The position numbers and the translations under genes are program-made. From Patescibacteria group bacterium (lineage in GTDB: Bacteria > Patescibacteriota > Microgenomatia > UBA8517): a DNA stretch of 64,000 nt. This document shows positions 32,324 through 42,809 of the stretch, in pieces. The notes under the pieces are model-generated. The model had not been told where the DNA came from. It saw only the letters and a list, made by a program, of their open reading frames with translations, and did no database searches. The stretch covers positions 620,001-684,000 of the forward strand of contig DASZQR010000010.1 of assembly GCA_035549555.1 (NCBI GenBank), read 5' to 3'. Position 1 is the first letter of the stretch. The number at the start of each line of letters is the position of its first letter.

Positions 32324-32981
32324 TCACAATATCAAAATTACTATTTGCATCAAGTGGATCTCCCATAGCTACAGAATAATTTGCAGAGAGAGCGTTTTTA
32401 ATTTTCTCAACTACATCGCTTGGGACAGTACTTTTTACTTGGACTAAGGTATCTGTAAAATTGAAATTATCAGCATTCCCAACATCCGTCACTGTAAATC
32501 CAGCTTTTTCAATCACAGCTTTTGCAGCAGTTGCTACACCAATTCCTCCATTACCGTTCAAAACTGAAATCTTGAAAGTTGAAAGATCTGCTGTCGGAGT
32601 AGGCGTCGGCGTAGGTTCAGTAATTGCCTCAGTTGTTGGAGTAGGAGTTGGACTAACACTTCCACCTTTTATCCCAGTCAAATAGACATAAATTCCTCCA
32701 GCAAGTAAAAATGCCAAAAGTGTAGCAAAAAAGGTGACAAAAAATATTTTTACAAAAGCTCCACGTTCTTCTTTTCTATTTAAATCAATATTTTGCGTCT
32801 CGCGTACTCCAAATCTCGGTTCGTCTTTACTCACTTCATCTACTGGTACCTCTTCAACTATTTTTGTTTCCTCTGGAGTTTCCATTTGCTTAACTTCTTC
32901 AATTTTCGCTTCAGGTTCCGCTGTTACTTCTTCAGTTACCACTCGAAGTTTTTTCTTGTATTCTTTTTCCTCTTTGGGCAT
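32304..32981 (-). CDS. Membrane protein with C-terminal LytR_C domain
   Basis: 225 residues. An acidic, Lys/Glu-rich cytosolic tail (about 1-80) is followed by one helix (about 83-105), a PT linker (SPTPTPTTEAITEPTPTPTPT) and a LytR C-terminal-type domain (FKISVLNGNGGIGVATAAKAVIEKAGF). In many bacteria this domain is attached to LCP enzymes; here it stands alone on its own anchor and may partner the LCP protein at 6735-7796. TATAAT lies six bases before the ATG. Confidence 0.82.
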   Translation of the reverse strand: MPKEEKEYKKKLRVVTEEVTAEPEAKIEEVKQMETPEETKIVEEVPVDEVSKDEPRFGVRETQNIDLNRKEERGAFVKIFFVTFFATLLAFLLAGGIYVYLTGIKGGSVSPTPTPTTEAITEPTPTPTPTADLSTFKISVLNGNGGIGVATAAKAVIEKAGFTVTDVGNADNFNFTDTLVQVKSTVPSDVVEKIKNALSANYSVAMGDPLDANSNFDIVITVGSK

Positions 32982-32993
32982 AAAAAAATTATA

Positions 32994-33185
32994 TCACCTT
33001 TTTCCAGAAGAATGCGATCTCAACATTGATCTTCTTACATCCTTACCAAGAGGTATATTATAAGCAAATAAATCATAAACTTCCTCCGACACATGTTTTA
33101 AATCTTTAGAATAATTCTTCCAAAACTTTCCTCTTGCAAAATGTCCGCCTTTATCAGAATAATGTCGGTTAAATTCAGCGGTCAT
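32994..33185 (-). CDS. Small basic hypothetical protein
   Basis: 63 residues, rich in His, Lys, Arg and Ser, with no hydrophobic segment (SDKGGHFARGKFWKNYSKDLKH). TACTAT lies five bases before the ATG. It sits in the short space between groEL and the LytR_C gene. No family is recognised, and coding status rests on the clean frame and promoter. Confidence 0.45.
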   Translation of the reverse strand: MTAEFNRHYSDKGGHFARGKFWKNYSKDLKHVSEEVYDLFAYNIPLGKDVRRSMLRSHSSGKR

Positions 33186-33227
33186 AAAATATAGTAACTA
33201 AAAAAGGGATATTTATTCAAGAAGCAA

Positions 33228-35109
<1,882 letters not shown>

Positions 35110-35111
35110 AA

Positions 35112-35396
35112 TTAATTACCAAACCTTTCTTTGGCTGCTCCCATTGCTCTAGAGTTCTCCACCAAATCTTTCCTTCTATCACATTCAGCAACAAATTCTC
35201 GATAAGAAATTCCAAAAACTTCATTAGCAATTCTTTTTTCTCCACCAATTTCAGAACCCATCAAACTCCAGAGTTGTCTAATTGCAGTTGGAAAAGCCAA
35301 GGCAGTTGCTTCTGCTCGCGTAAACCTACCATCCATTTCAACCATCAAGTCAGTAGTCTCATTCAAAATTTGTTTAAATCCATTTAATTTTTTCAT
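35112..35396 (-). CDS. Unknown small protein between groES and groEL (first)
   Basis: 94 residues, helical, with FTRAEATALAFPTAIRQLW and ISYREFVAECDRRKDLVENS. It starts one base after the groES stop. No signal peptide or membrane segment. It may be a distant paralogue of the next gene. Possible roles are as a chaperonin client, cofactor or regulator, but nothing in the sequence decides this. Confidence 0.7.
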   Translation of the reverse strand: MKKLNGFKQILNETTDLMVEMDGRFTRAEATALAFPTAIRQLWSLMGSEIGGEKRIANEVFGISYREFVAECDRRKDLVENSRAMGAAKERFGN

Positions 35397-35397
35397 A

Positions 35398-35697
35398 TTA
35401 CTTTATAATCGCTAGTATATCCTCAAACTTTATAAAAGTATATTCTTTTCCTTCATGTTTATATTCATTTCCTCCCCATTTTTTATAAACAACTTCGTCT
35501 CCTTTTTGAGCAGGAGATTCTTTTTTGCCGTCTTTTTCTCCAACTGCAAGTACTTTTCCTTTTTGTGGTTTTTCTGCGTTTACATTTTCTGCTAAATAAA
35601 TTCCTCCAGAAGTTTTTGTTTGTACTTCCTGCGGTTCTATTAATAAATATCCTGGAGCAGGGGTGATATTCAATTTTGAAGTATTTGCTTTAGCCAT
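35398..35697 (-). CDS. groES: 10-kDa co-chaperonin GroES
   Basis: 99 residues. Family features are PAPGYLLIEPQEVQTKTSGGIYL (mobile loop region), KGKVLAVGEKDGK, GDEVVYKKWGG and KFEDILAII. It caps GroEL. The first 12 residues extend slightly beyond the usual start. The operon promoter lies 12 bases upstream. Confidence 0.95.
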   Translation of the reverse strand: MAKANTSKLNITPAPGYLLIEPQEVQTKTSGGIYLAENVNAEKPQKGKVLAVGEKDGKKESPAQKGDEVVYKKWGGNEYKHEGKEYTFIKFEDILAIIK

Positions 35698-35709
35698 ATC
35701 TAGACTTGA

Positions 35710-35738
35710 AATTTATCAAATCAAATTAGCAAAGTCAA
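35710..35738 (-). promoter_or_regulatory. Promoter of the groES operon, TTGACT-17-TAAATT
   Basis: On the minus strand, TTGACT (35738-35733), a 17-base spacer and TAAATT (35715-35710); ATG 35697 follows after 12 bases. No inverted repeat of the CIRCE type is present. Confidence 0.6.
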
Positions 35739-35757
35739 TACCTAAGTGCTGCTATAG

Positions 35758-35777
35758 CCCTGAGTGTAGTCGAACGG
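35758..35777. repeat. Dispersed imperfect palindrome, intergenic copy
   Basis: A degenerate copy, CCCTGAGTGTAGTCGAACGG, directly after the stop of the solute-binding-protein gene. It is the only copy seen outside a coding region. Confidence 0.5.
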
Positions 35778-35778
35778 A

Positions 35779-37248
35779 TCAAGGAGTTGAAGACGGCACT
35801 GGAGCAACTAATCCATAAGAAGCAAGTATGAGCTGCAATGCTGTCTGCGCAGTTGCTATTGCACCATTTCCTCCAGAATTTCCATTTGCAGCATCAATTG
35901 CATCCGAATAGGCTTTAGCTACTTGTGAATTTATTCCGCTATCTCCGTCAAATGTTTTATCAGCAAGGTACCAGCTTTGTGCAAAGCTTGCTTGATAAGC
36001 AAATGCAGAAGCTGTCTGATCAGTTAATTGTACATTTTGCATATCAGCTCTCGGATAAATTATTCCATATCCCCTTGTTTGTTGTTCATTTTTATTAAGT
36101 TCTTGCAAAGTTTGCTGCGTAGTCAAAAATTGCAAGAATTTCCATGCCATAGAAGAATTCGCACTTTGTTTAGAAACTGCATCTGCAAAATAACTCGCAT
36201 AAGAAACGCTTGGAATAGTCGATGCATCGCTTGGAAGTTGTGGAACTGGAACTATTTCAAAATGTAAATTTGGAAATTGTTTTCTTATCGTTTCAGCATC
36301 AGTATATTTCCCAAAATACATAGCAAGTTTCCCGTTTTCAAAATCAAGTGTTGATTGCGGCAAAGTATCATCCCAAACATGGTAAATATTAGAAAACTTA
36401 GTATAAAAAGTAAGTGCACTTTCTCCGTTCGTAGAATTTGGCTGATTAAGATTCACTCCATTTTGGAGTGCTAGTGTCGCAAATATATCCTGCCAATAAT
36501 CAATATTACTTGTTGTCCCGATAGCAGCACCAGCTTGTGTAATATTCCCGCTTGCATCCCTTAGTGTTAAAGATTGCGCCAAATTTACAAAATCATCCCA
36601 AGTCTTGGGAGCAGTCTTTCCATAAGATTGTAAGATATCCTGATTTACAAAAAGGGCAATTCCATCATACGAAAGCGGTGCCGCATAAAATTTATTATTA
36701 ACTTTAAAATTACTTCCAACTATTGCATAAAAATCATTACTAAAATCAGTATTTGAAGGACTCAAACTATTAATAAACATTGGCATCCAGCTATTATGTA
36801 TTTCAAAAATGTCCGGTCCTTTCCCTTGCTGCAAAGCATTTGCAAGTCTTATTCGATAATCAGTTTGAGATTGTGATTCAAAATTAATGGTCACGTTCGG
36901 ATTCTGCTGCTCAAATTCTTGAATAATTGGGTTAACTGCAGCTTGGTCTAAAGTCGTATTCCACCAGGTTAAAGTTACATTTTTGTTTTGGTTAACTTTT
37001 GTAAACAAAGCTTTTCCAATAAGTAAAATAATTAAAATTAAAACAACAGCTCCAAGTGCAATTAATATTTTCTTGCCTCCAAAACTTTTTGGCCCAGCAA
37101 CATTTTGAATAATTCGATTCTTATCGTCCTGAGCCAGTCCACGAGTCGAAGGATCTTGCACATTTTGTCCAGAAGTAAAGATATTTTGATTTACTGGAAC
37201 AGTAGGATTCGGTTGTTGAAGTGGTTGTGTTGGGTTTGGTTCATTCAT
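35779..37248 (-). CDS. Membrane-anchored extracellular solute-binding protein
   Basis: About 489 residues from ATG 37248, where a TATATA box lies six bases upstream; ATG 37269 is an alternative that leaves no room for a promoter. A Pro/Asn/Gln-rich cytosolic tail (about 1-55) is followed by one helix (about 63-83), then an ABC-type family 1 solute-binding fold: VTLTWWNTTLDQAAVNPIIQEFEQQNPNV, GPDIFEIHNSW, and a Pro/Ala-rich C-terminus. Such folds usually bind sugars. No permease or ATPase gene lies nearby, and anchoring by an N-terminal helix instead of a lipobox is unusual. A palindromic repeat (37127-37153) adds DPSTRGLAQ to the cytosolic tail. Confidence 0.85.
   Translation of the reverse strand: MNEPNPTQPLQQPNPTVPVNQNIFTSGQNVQDPSTRGLAQDDKNRIIQNVAGPKSFGGKKILIALGAVVLILIILLIGKALFTKVNQNKNVTLTWWNTTLDQAAVNPIIQEFEQQNPNVTINFESQSQTDYRIRLANALQQGKGPDIFEIHNSWMPMFINSLSPSNTDFSNDFYAIVGSNFKVNNKFYAAPLSYDGIALFVNQDILQSYGKTAPKTWDDFVNLAQSLTLRDASGNITQAGAAIGTTSNIDYWQDIFATLALQNGVNLNQPNSTNGESALTFYTKFSNIYHVWDDTLPQSTLDFENGKLAMYFGKYTDAETIRKQFPNLHFEIVPVPQLPSDASTIPSVSYASYFADAVSKQSANSSMAWKFLQFLTTQQTLQELNKNEQQTRGYGIIYPRADMQNVQLTDQTASAFAYQASFAQSWYLADKTFDGDSGINSQVAKAYSDAIDAANGNSGGNGAIATAQTALQLILASYGLVAPVPSSTP
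37127..37153. repeat. Dispersed imperfect palindrome inside the solute-binding-protein gene
   Basis: TCCTGAGCCAG ... CGAGTCGAAGGA, 27 bases, in frame in the non-conserved cytosolic tail. Confidence 0.65.
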
Positions 37249-37254
37249 ATTCTG

Positions 37255-37264
37255 TATATATAAT
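37255..37264. promoter_or_regulatory. Overlapping divergent -10 boxes, solute-binding protein / VanW
   Basis: Plus strand TATAAT (37259-37264), seven bases before ATG 37272. Minus strand TATATA (37260-37255), six bases before ATG 37248. The whole divergent spacer is 23 bases. Confidence 0.5.
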
Positions 37265-37271
37265 ATCAAGT

Positions 37272-38624
37272 ATGGCTAAAAAAAAGAAACCGAAGACAAA
37301 AATCCTTCTTCCAATTTTCTTAGGAGTTATCACCACTCTTATCATTCTTGTAATTAGTATTGTTATTTTTTTCTCAAATCGCATTTATCCAAACATTTAT
37401 ATAAATAGTGTCAATGTATCTGGAAAAACATTTAATGAAGTAAATAAAATTATTAATCCCAGTTTAAACATTCCCGTCTCGCTTACATTAACTTACAACG
37501 GGAAAGTTTATCAGATTGATACATCTTTATTAAATCTTACTATAGACAAAGAGTCAACCATAAATAAAGCATATAACGTCAGCAAACCTCAACATTTGAT
37601 CAGCTTGTTGACACATAAAGTAAATTATCCTATAGAAATAAACTACGATCAAAATGTTTTGCAAAACAATCTAGATCAGATCGCCAATTCCATTAATATC
37701 TATCCTAAAAATGGCGTCTTCACAGTTTCAAATGGCAAGGTGACAGCATTTCAGGAAGATTCAAATGGTCAGGAAATGGATGTCAATAAACTCCAAACTG
37801 AAATTAATAATGCTCTTCAAAAAAACACAACTGATCCAATTGTTTTAGAAATTCCTGTAAATAAGATGAGTGCTCAAATAAAAACTTCAGACATCAATAA
37901 TTTAGGTATCAAAGAATTAATAGGAAGCGGTACTTCTCATTTCGCTGGTTCCATTGCAACTCGCGTTTACAATATTGGTCTTGCTGCAAGCAGAATTAAT
38001 AATACTTTGATAGCTCCAGGCGATATTTTTTCATTTGATAAAACAGTCGGTGATATTTCTTCCCTTTCAGGTTATAAACAAGCATATATTATTCAAAATG
38101 GTCAAACAGTCTTAGGTGATGGCGGCGGAGTTTGCCAGGTTAGTACCACTATGTTCCGCGCGGCCATGAATACTGGTCTCCCAATTACAGAGCGCCATGC
38201 ACACGCTTATCAAGTTCATTATTACGAAGAAGATGCTCCAGCTGGATTAGACGCTACTATTTATAGTCCCACAGTAGATTTCAAATTCAAAAACGACACC
38301 GGAAATTACATTTTAATCGAATCAGATTTTGATGCCAAAAATGAAGTCTTAACTTTCAATTTCTACGGCACTTCAGATGGCCGTGTTGCAACAATCAGTA
38401 AACCAAAACTTTGGGGATATTCGCCTGCTCCGGATCCTTTATATACCGACGACCCAGATTTGCCAGTAGGAACTATTCAGCAAGTAGATTTTGCAGCAAC
38501 AGGTCTAAAATCTCAGTTTGACTATACTGTCACCAAAGATGGAAATATAATTAATCAACAAACTTTTTACAGCAATTACCAGCCCTGGCAGGCAAAATAT
38601 CTTCGTGGCACAAAAACTTCTTAA
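37272..38624 (+). CDS. VanW-family protein with peptidoglycan-binding-like domain
   Basis: 450 residues from ATG 37272; an in-frame codon at 37221 lies inside the divergent gene. A Lys-rich N-terminus and one helix (about 10-35) are followed by a PG_binding_4-type domain (INSVNVSGKTFNEVNKII, about 45-150). The VanW domain (about 215-335) has GSGTSHF, NIGLAASRINNTLIAPGDIFSFDKTVG, the GGGVCQVSTTMFRAA core and ERHAHAYQVHYY. VanW proteins are extracytoplasmic and linked to the cell wall; their chemistry is not established. The Cys and His of the core are conserved here. Confidence 0.92.
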   Translation: MAKKKKPKTKILLPIFLGVITTLIILVISIVIFFSNRIYPNIYINSVNVSGKTFNEVNKIINPSLNIPVSLTLTYNGKVYQIDTSLLNLTIDKESTINKAYNVSKPQHLISLLTHKVNYPIEINYDQNVLQNNLDQIANSINIYPKNGVFTVSNGKVTAFQEDSNGQEMDVNKLQTEINNALQKNTTDPIVLEIPVNKMSAQIKTSDINNLGIKELIGSGTSHFAGSIATRVYNIGLAASRINNTLIAPGDIFSFDKTVGDISSLSGYKQAYIIQNGQTVLGDGGGVCQVSTTMFRAAMNTGLPITERHAHAYQVHYYEEDAPAGLDATIYSPTVDFKFKNDTGNYILIESDFDAKNEVLTFNFYGTSDGRVATISKPKLWGYSPAPDPLYTDDPDLPVGTIQQVDFAATGLKSQFDYTVTKDGNIINQQTFYSNYQPWQAKYLRGTKTS

Positions 38625-38633
38625 TTTATAAAA

Positions 38634-38891
38634 CTAATACGGGGCATACTCATCAAAATCATTTGGTTCTCCTCTAAGTTCTTTGTAATATTCAGCTCTA
38701 TTTTCTTCAGCTATTTGAGCTCGTGATCTCATAAACCAAATATTGATTACATGCTGTACATCATCTGATCTTTTTTCGCCAACCGGACTCGTATCAATAC
38801 TTCCGCAATATGCTCTTAATTCTTCAAGAGGCATTTCGTAAAGTTTCACATCTTCTTCTGAAAGTTGGTATTTATTTCTCTCGTCCGCCAT
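38634..38891 (-). CDS. Small acidic hypothetical protein
   Basis: 85 residues, soluble, acidic, with LSEEDVKLYEMPLEELRAYCG at the N-terminus and ENRAEYYKELRGEPNDFDEYAPY at the end. TATTAT lies six bases before the ATG. It converges with vanW, ending nine bases from it, and is back to back with tsaD. No family is recognised. Confidence 0.55.
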   Translation of the reverse strand: MADERNKYQLSEEDVKLYEMPLEELRAYCGSIDTSPVGEKRSDDVQHVINIWFMRSRAQIAEENRAEYYKELRGEPNDFDEYAPY

Positions 38892-38918
38892 TTATTTATA
38901 ATATCATTCATGTCAAGG

Positions 38919-38924
38919 TATAAT
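38919..38924 (+). promoter_or_regulatory. -10 box TATAAT five bases before tsaD
   Basis: TATAAT at 38919-38924 and ATG at 38930. With initiation at the usual distance, the mRNA would begin at or next to the ATG. Confidence 0.5.
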
Positions 38925-38929
38925 AAGCT

Positions 38930-39958
38930 ATGAAAATCCTATCAATTGAAACCAGCTGTGATGAAACATCTGCAGCAATAATTGAAAAAGATAAAAATAA
39001 TAATTTAAAAATTATTTCAAACATAATCGCAAGTTCTAGTGAAATGCACGCATTAACTGATGGAGTTATTCCTGAAAATGCGGCCCGCGAACAAATAAAA
39101 AGTATTATCCCTGTAATCGAAGAAGCAATGAAAAATCACTCTTCAAAAGATATCGATGCAATTGCAGTAACTGTTGGCCCTGGTTTAATTGGTTCTCTTT
39201 TAGTTGGCGTTGAAACAGCCAAAACTTTATCCATGCTTTGGAATAAGCCTCTTATTCCTGTGAATCATTTACTCGGCCATATCTACGCTAATTTTATAGA
39301 CAATTCTCCCCAATTCCCTTTATTAGCTCTTGTTGTTTCAGGCGGTCATACTGATTTAGTTTTAATGAAATCTCACGACAATATTAAATTAATCGGATCC
39401 ACTCGCGATGATGCAGCTGGCGAAGCTTTTGATAAAACTGCAAGATTACTCAATCTTCCTTACCCAGGTGGTCCTAATTTATCTAAACTCGCTGGAAAAT
39501 TTATTGACAAAAATCCTGATGTAAAGTTAAATTTCTTTCCAAGACCAATGATTAACGAAAATAATTTTGACTGGTCTTTTTCAGGACTTAAAACTGCAGT
39601 TCTTCGCGAAGTACAAAAAGAAAAAAACATTGATAAAGAAAAATTAGCCGCCGAAGTCCAGGAAGCAATTGTCGATTCTCTTGTTATAAAAACTATGCAT
39701 GCTGCAGAGAAATATAAAGTAAATTCTTTATTAATTGGCGGTGGTGTTTCAGCAAACTCACGACTAAGAAGCAAATTCAGTGAAGAATGCCTTCGGCATT
39801 CGGGTAAATTTAAAGACTTGCGTTTGTACGTTCCAGAAGTTGTTTTATGCACTGATAATGCCGCTGCAATAGGAGCCGCAGCATTTTTCCAAAATAAAAA
39901 AGTAAGTTGGGAAAATGTTTCAGCAAACCCTGAATTAATAATTACAGATTTGATATAA
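38930..39958 (+). CDS. tsaD: tRNA threonylcarbamoyladenosine transferase TsaD
   Basis: 342 residues. Kae1/TsaD signatures are SIETSCDETSAAI, GVIPENAAREQ, VTVGPGLIGSLLVG, the metal-binding HLLGH (H-x3-H), VVSGGHTDLV, GEAFDKTARLL and IGGGVSANSRLR. With TsaB, C and E it makes t6A37 on ANN-decoding tRNAs; those partners are not in this window. A short palindromic hairpin (39785-39801) adds a few residues (EECLRHSG) before the conserved CTDNAAAIG motif. The next gene, valS, starts ten bases downstream. Confidence 0.96.
   Translation: MKILSIETSCDETSAAIIEKDKNNNLKIISNIIASSSEMHALTDGVIPENAAREQIKSIIPVIEEAMKNHSSKDIDAIAVTVGPGLIGSLLVGVETAKTLSMLWNKPLIPVNHLLGHIYANFIDNSPQFPLLALVVSGGHTDLVLMKSHDNIKLIGSTRDDAAGEAFDKTARLLNLPYPGGPNLSKLAGKFIDKNPDVKLNFFPRPMINENNFDWSFSGLKTAVLREVQKEKNIDKEKLAAEVQEAIVDSLVIKTMHAAEKYKVNSLLIGGGVSANSRLRSKFSEECLRHSGKFKDLRLYVPEVVLCTDNAAAIGAAAFFQNKKVSWENVSANPELIITDLI
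39785..39801. repeat. Short perfect hairpin inside tsaD
   Basis: GAATGCC, loop TTC, GGCATTC. It lies where TsaD proteins vary in length and is read in frame. Confidence 0.45.
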
Positions 39959-39968
39959 TAGGCTCATA

Positions 39969-42167
39969 ATGGACAAAACCTACAACCACAAAGATCACGA
40001 AGAAAAAATTTATTCTCTCTGGGAAAACTCAGGTGCTTTTAAAGAATCAAAAGCAGAAAAAAAATATACCATATTAATGCCTCCTCCAAATGCAAACGCT
40101 TCTCTTCACGCAGGCCACGCAATGTATACAGTTGATGATATTTTAGTTAGATGGCGTCGTATGCAAGGATTTTCTGCTCTTTGGATTCCAGGTCGTGATC
40201 ATGCAGGTTTTGAAACTCAATTTGTTTACGAAAAAAATCTGGCAAAAGAAGGAAAAAGCAGAATGGATTATGACAGAAAAACTTTATACGAAAATATTTT
40301 CAAATTTGTCGAAGACAATTCTGGTTTAATTTTTAAACAAATGAAACGTCTTGGTTTCTCAGCCGATTGGGATAGAAGTGTTTTTACTTTAGATAAAAAA
40401 GTTGTCGATTACGTTTATCAAACCTTTATCAAAATGGAGTCTGAAGGTTTAGTTTACAGAGATGATTACATAGTTAACTTCTGCGTTTATGATGGAACAT
40501 CTCTTGCAGAGCTTGAAGTAAAGCATGTAGACAGAATTGACCCTCTTTATTTTATTAAATATAAATTAGTGGATAGCAGTGGATTTATAACTGTAGCGAC
40601 AACTCGCCCTGAACCAATTTTTGTCGACACTCACCTTGCAGTAAATCCTAAAGATAAGAAAAATTCTAAATTAATCGGTAAAAAAGTTTTAAATCCCTTA
40701 ACGGATAAAGTCATGGAAATTATTAGTGATGATTTCGTAGATCCAGATTTCGGAACCGGAATTGTAAAGTTAACTCCAGCCCATGATGCAAACGATTATG
40801 CCGTCGCCAAAAAGCATGGTCTTCCAATAATCGCATGTATCGATACTTTTGGCCGCATCAAAGAAAATGGTGGCAAATATGCAGGGATGAAAGTTAAAGC
40901 GGCCCGTGAAGAAGTTTTAAAAGATTTAAAAGCAAAAGATCTAATTGATCATATCGATGAAAAATATAATCACAGTGTTTTAACTTGTTATAAATGTGGT
41001 CGTGATTTAGAACCCATGACTACTCCAAATTGGTTCATTAAAGTAGACAGTTTAAAATCAAAGGTTAAAGACATCGTCGAAAAAGAACAGGTAAAATTTC
41101 ATCCAAAAAGATTCAAAACCCACATGCTCAATTGGCTTAATATTATGCACGACTGGCCAATCAGCCGCCAAATTGTTTGGGGAATTAGAATTCCAGTTTG
41201 GTATAAAGTTGATGAAAACCCAGAATTAGAAGTTACTTTTATAAATAAAAACGGCGAGAAAAAATTTGGCAAAGTAACAGATTTTGATTTTGAAGAAGTT
41301 GAAAAAGGTCTACAGTCAGTTCGTGCTAATGCAAATTCAAAATATGTAGTTAGTATAGATAAGCCAGAAGGAAAATATCTGCCAGAAACCGATACTTTTG
41401 ACACTTGGTTCTCTTCAGGCCAATGGCCATTAGTCACCAATCCACCTGATTATCCAACAGATGTTTTAGGAACTTTATCAGACATTTTAAAATTCTGGGT
41501 TTCTCGTATGATTATGTTTAGCTTATATCTTAAAAATGAAATTCCTTTTAAAGATGTTTATATGTGGTCAATGGTCGCAGATGCCAAAGGCGTCAAAATG
41601 AGCAAATCAAAAGGCAATGTTATTAATCCGTTAGACCTTGTAGACAAATACGGAGCTGATGCGCTTCGCATGTCTTTAATGTATGGAACACCCGCAGGAA
41701 GCAAAGTTATTTTATCTGACGACAAGGTCCGCTCAATGAGAAATTTTTCCAATAAAGTTTGGAATGCCGGTCGATATCTTACAAGTGATTTTAAAAAAGA
41801 TGATTCAGACACTAAAGATAAAGCATTCGCAAATACCAATAATCCAAAATCAGAGATTGAAATTAATAACAAAAAAGCAAAAGAAAAAATGCAAAAAAAT
41901 ATAAAAGAAATTACTGAATCTCTAGAGAGATTTAGATTAGATAAAGCGTCTGAGCAAGTATATGCAGAGTTCTGGCATTGGTTTTGCGATCAATTAATAG
42001 AACAAGAAAAGCAAAATTGGTTAAGCAAAGATATATTAAAAGAAATATATCTGGAATTTCTTAAGCTTCTTCATCCTTTCATGCCATTTGTTACAGAAAG
42101 TATTTATCAGGAGCTTTTTTCAAAAGGCAAGAAAGATTTACTTATAACCTCAAATTGGCCTAAATAA
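39969..42167 (+). CDS. valS: Valyl-tRNA synthetase
   Basis: 732 residues, shorter than the usual 880-950 because the C-terminal coiled-coil arm is missing. Class I motifs: PPPNANASLHAGHAMY (HIGH-type box, here HAGH), GRDHAGFETQ, the zinc-ribbon-like CYKCGRD, and KMSKSKGNVINPLDLVDKYGADALR. The editing domain (about 180-330) contains TTRPEPIFVDTHLAVNP and the TPAHDANDYAVAKKHGL motif. It charges tRNA-Val and edits Thr. TATAAT (39954-39959) lies nine bases before the ATG. The 3' end overlaps a convergent small gene by 18 bases. Confidence 0.95.
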   Translation: MDKTYNHKDHEEKIYSLWENSGAFKESKAEKKYTILMPPPNANASLHAGHAMYTVDDILVRWRRMQGFSALWIPGRDHAGFETQFVYEKNLAKEGKSRMDYDRKTLYENIFKFVEDNSGLIFKQMKRLGFSADWDRSVFTLDKKVVDYVYQTFIKMESEGLVYRDDYIVNFCVYDGTSLAELEVKHVDRIDPLYFIKYKLVDSSGFITVATTRPEPIFVDTHLAVNPKDKKNSKLIGKKVLNPLTDKVMEIISDDFVDPDFGTGIVKLTPAHDANDYAVAKKHGLPIIACIDTFGRIKENGGKYAGMKVKAAREEVLKDLKAKDLIDHIDEKYNHSVLTCYKCGRDLEPMTTPNWFIKVDSLKSKVKDIVEKEQVKFHPKRFKTHMLNWLNIMHDWPISRQIVWGIRIPVWYKVDENPELEVTFINKNGEKKFGKVTDFDFEEVEKGLQSVRANANSKYVVSIDKPEGKYLPETDTFDTWFSSGQWPLVTNPPDYPTDVLGTLSDILKFWVSRMIMFSLYLKNEIPFKDVYMWSMVADAKGVKMSKSKGNVINPLDLVDKYGADALRMSLMYGTPAGSKVILSDDKVRSMRNFSNKVWNAGRYLTSDFKKDDSDTKDKAFANTNNPKSEIEINNKKAKEKMQKNIKEITESLERFRLDKASEQVYAEFWHWFCDQLIEQEKQNWLSKDILKEIYLEFLKLLHPFMPFVTESIYQELFSKGKKDLLITSNWPK

Positions 42168-42368
42168 TTTTAAATAAACAAGATCTAATCTATTTAGATT
42201 CTTCTCTATTCCATCCGGTACAAATAAATTTTGTCCCGAAGAATTTCTATTGTATGTCCCCCAAACTTTAACACCATTAAACTCATCAAAATACCAACCT
42301 TTACACAATTTTTCAGTAGTTCCTTGAATTGGTAAATATTTGTTATCTGAGATAATTCTTTCAACCAT
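42150..42368 (-). CDS. Small hypothetical protein
   Basis: 72 residues from ATG 42368, chosen because TATAAT lies six bases upstream; the longer start at 42383 contains that box. Polar, with a WYFDEFNGVKVWGTYNR stretch rich in aromatics, as in small beta domains. No family is recognised. It overlaps the 3' end of valS. Confidence 0.5.
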   Translation of the reverse strand: MVERIISDNKYLPIQGTTEKLCKGWYFDEFNGVKVWGTYNRNSSGQNLFVPDGIEKNLNRLDLVYLKLFRPI

Positions 42369-42434
42369 TTTCGTATTATACAACTAATCCCCTCTTGCAT
42401 TTATTTTTCATGCCCGCTAAATTGGTAAATACAA

Positions 42435-42809
42435 ATGCCCGCCAAAAAAACTAAAGTTAAAAGTAAAAAAAGCAAAAAAGTAAATTACAAAATCTATTTT
42501 ATTCACTATAGCTATTGTCTAATAATTATTGTTTTACTTTTAGTAGCAGGATTTAATATTAATAATTTTTTAAATGATCAAAAAGTTCTTGGAGCATCAG
42601 TTGATGTTACACCACTTCAAAACGAAAAAAACTATTGGGAAAATTTAATTCACCAAAATCCTTCATATGTTGATGGTTATTTGCAAATTGCCAAAGTTGA
42701 TGTTGAAATGTCAAACAAAAAAGAAGCCTATCTTTACATTCAAAAAGCTCTCGAATTAGATCCAAATTCCACTAAAATTCCTGAGGTTATAAAAGCATTA
42801 AGCCTTTGA
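42435..42809 (+). CDS. Membrane-anchored TPR-like protein
   Basis: 124 residues: a very basic cytosolic N-terminus (KKTKVKSKKSKK), one helix (about 28-48), then an extracytoplasmic region with a TPR-like repeat (ENLIHQNPSYVDGYLQIAKVDVEMSN and KKEAYLYIQKALELDPNS). It probably scaffolds a partner. The 3' end overlaps convergent rplY by 12 bases. Confidence 0.7.
   Translation: MPAKKTKVKSKKSKKVNYKIYFIHYSYCLIIIVLLLVAGFNINNFLNDQKVLGASVDVTPLQNEKNYWENLIHQNPSYVDGYLQIAKVDVEMSNKKEAYLYIQKALELDPNSTKIPEVIKALSL

Noticed and set aside
35698-35760. CIRCE heat-shock operator upstream of groES
   Set aside because: No TTAGCACTC-N9-GAGTGCTAA inverted repeat is present; only scattered partial matches.
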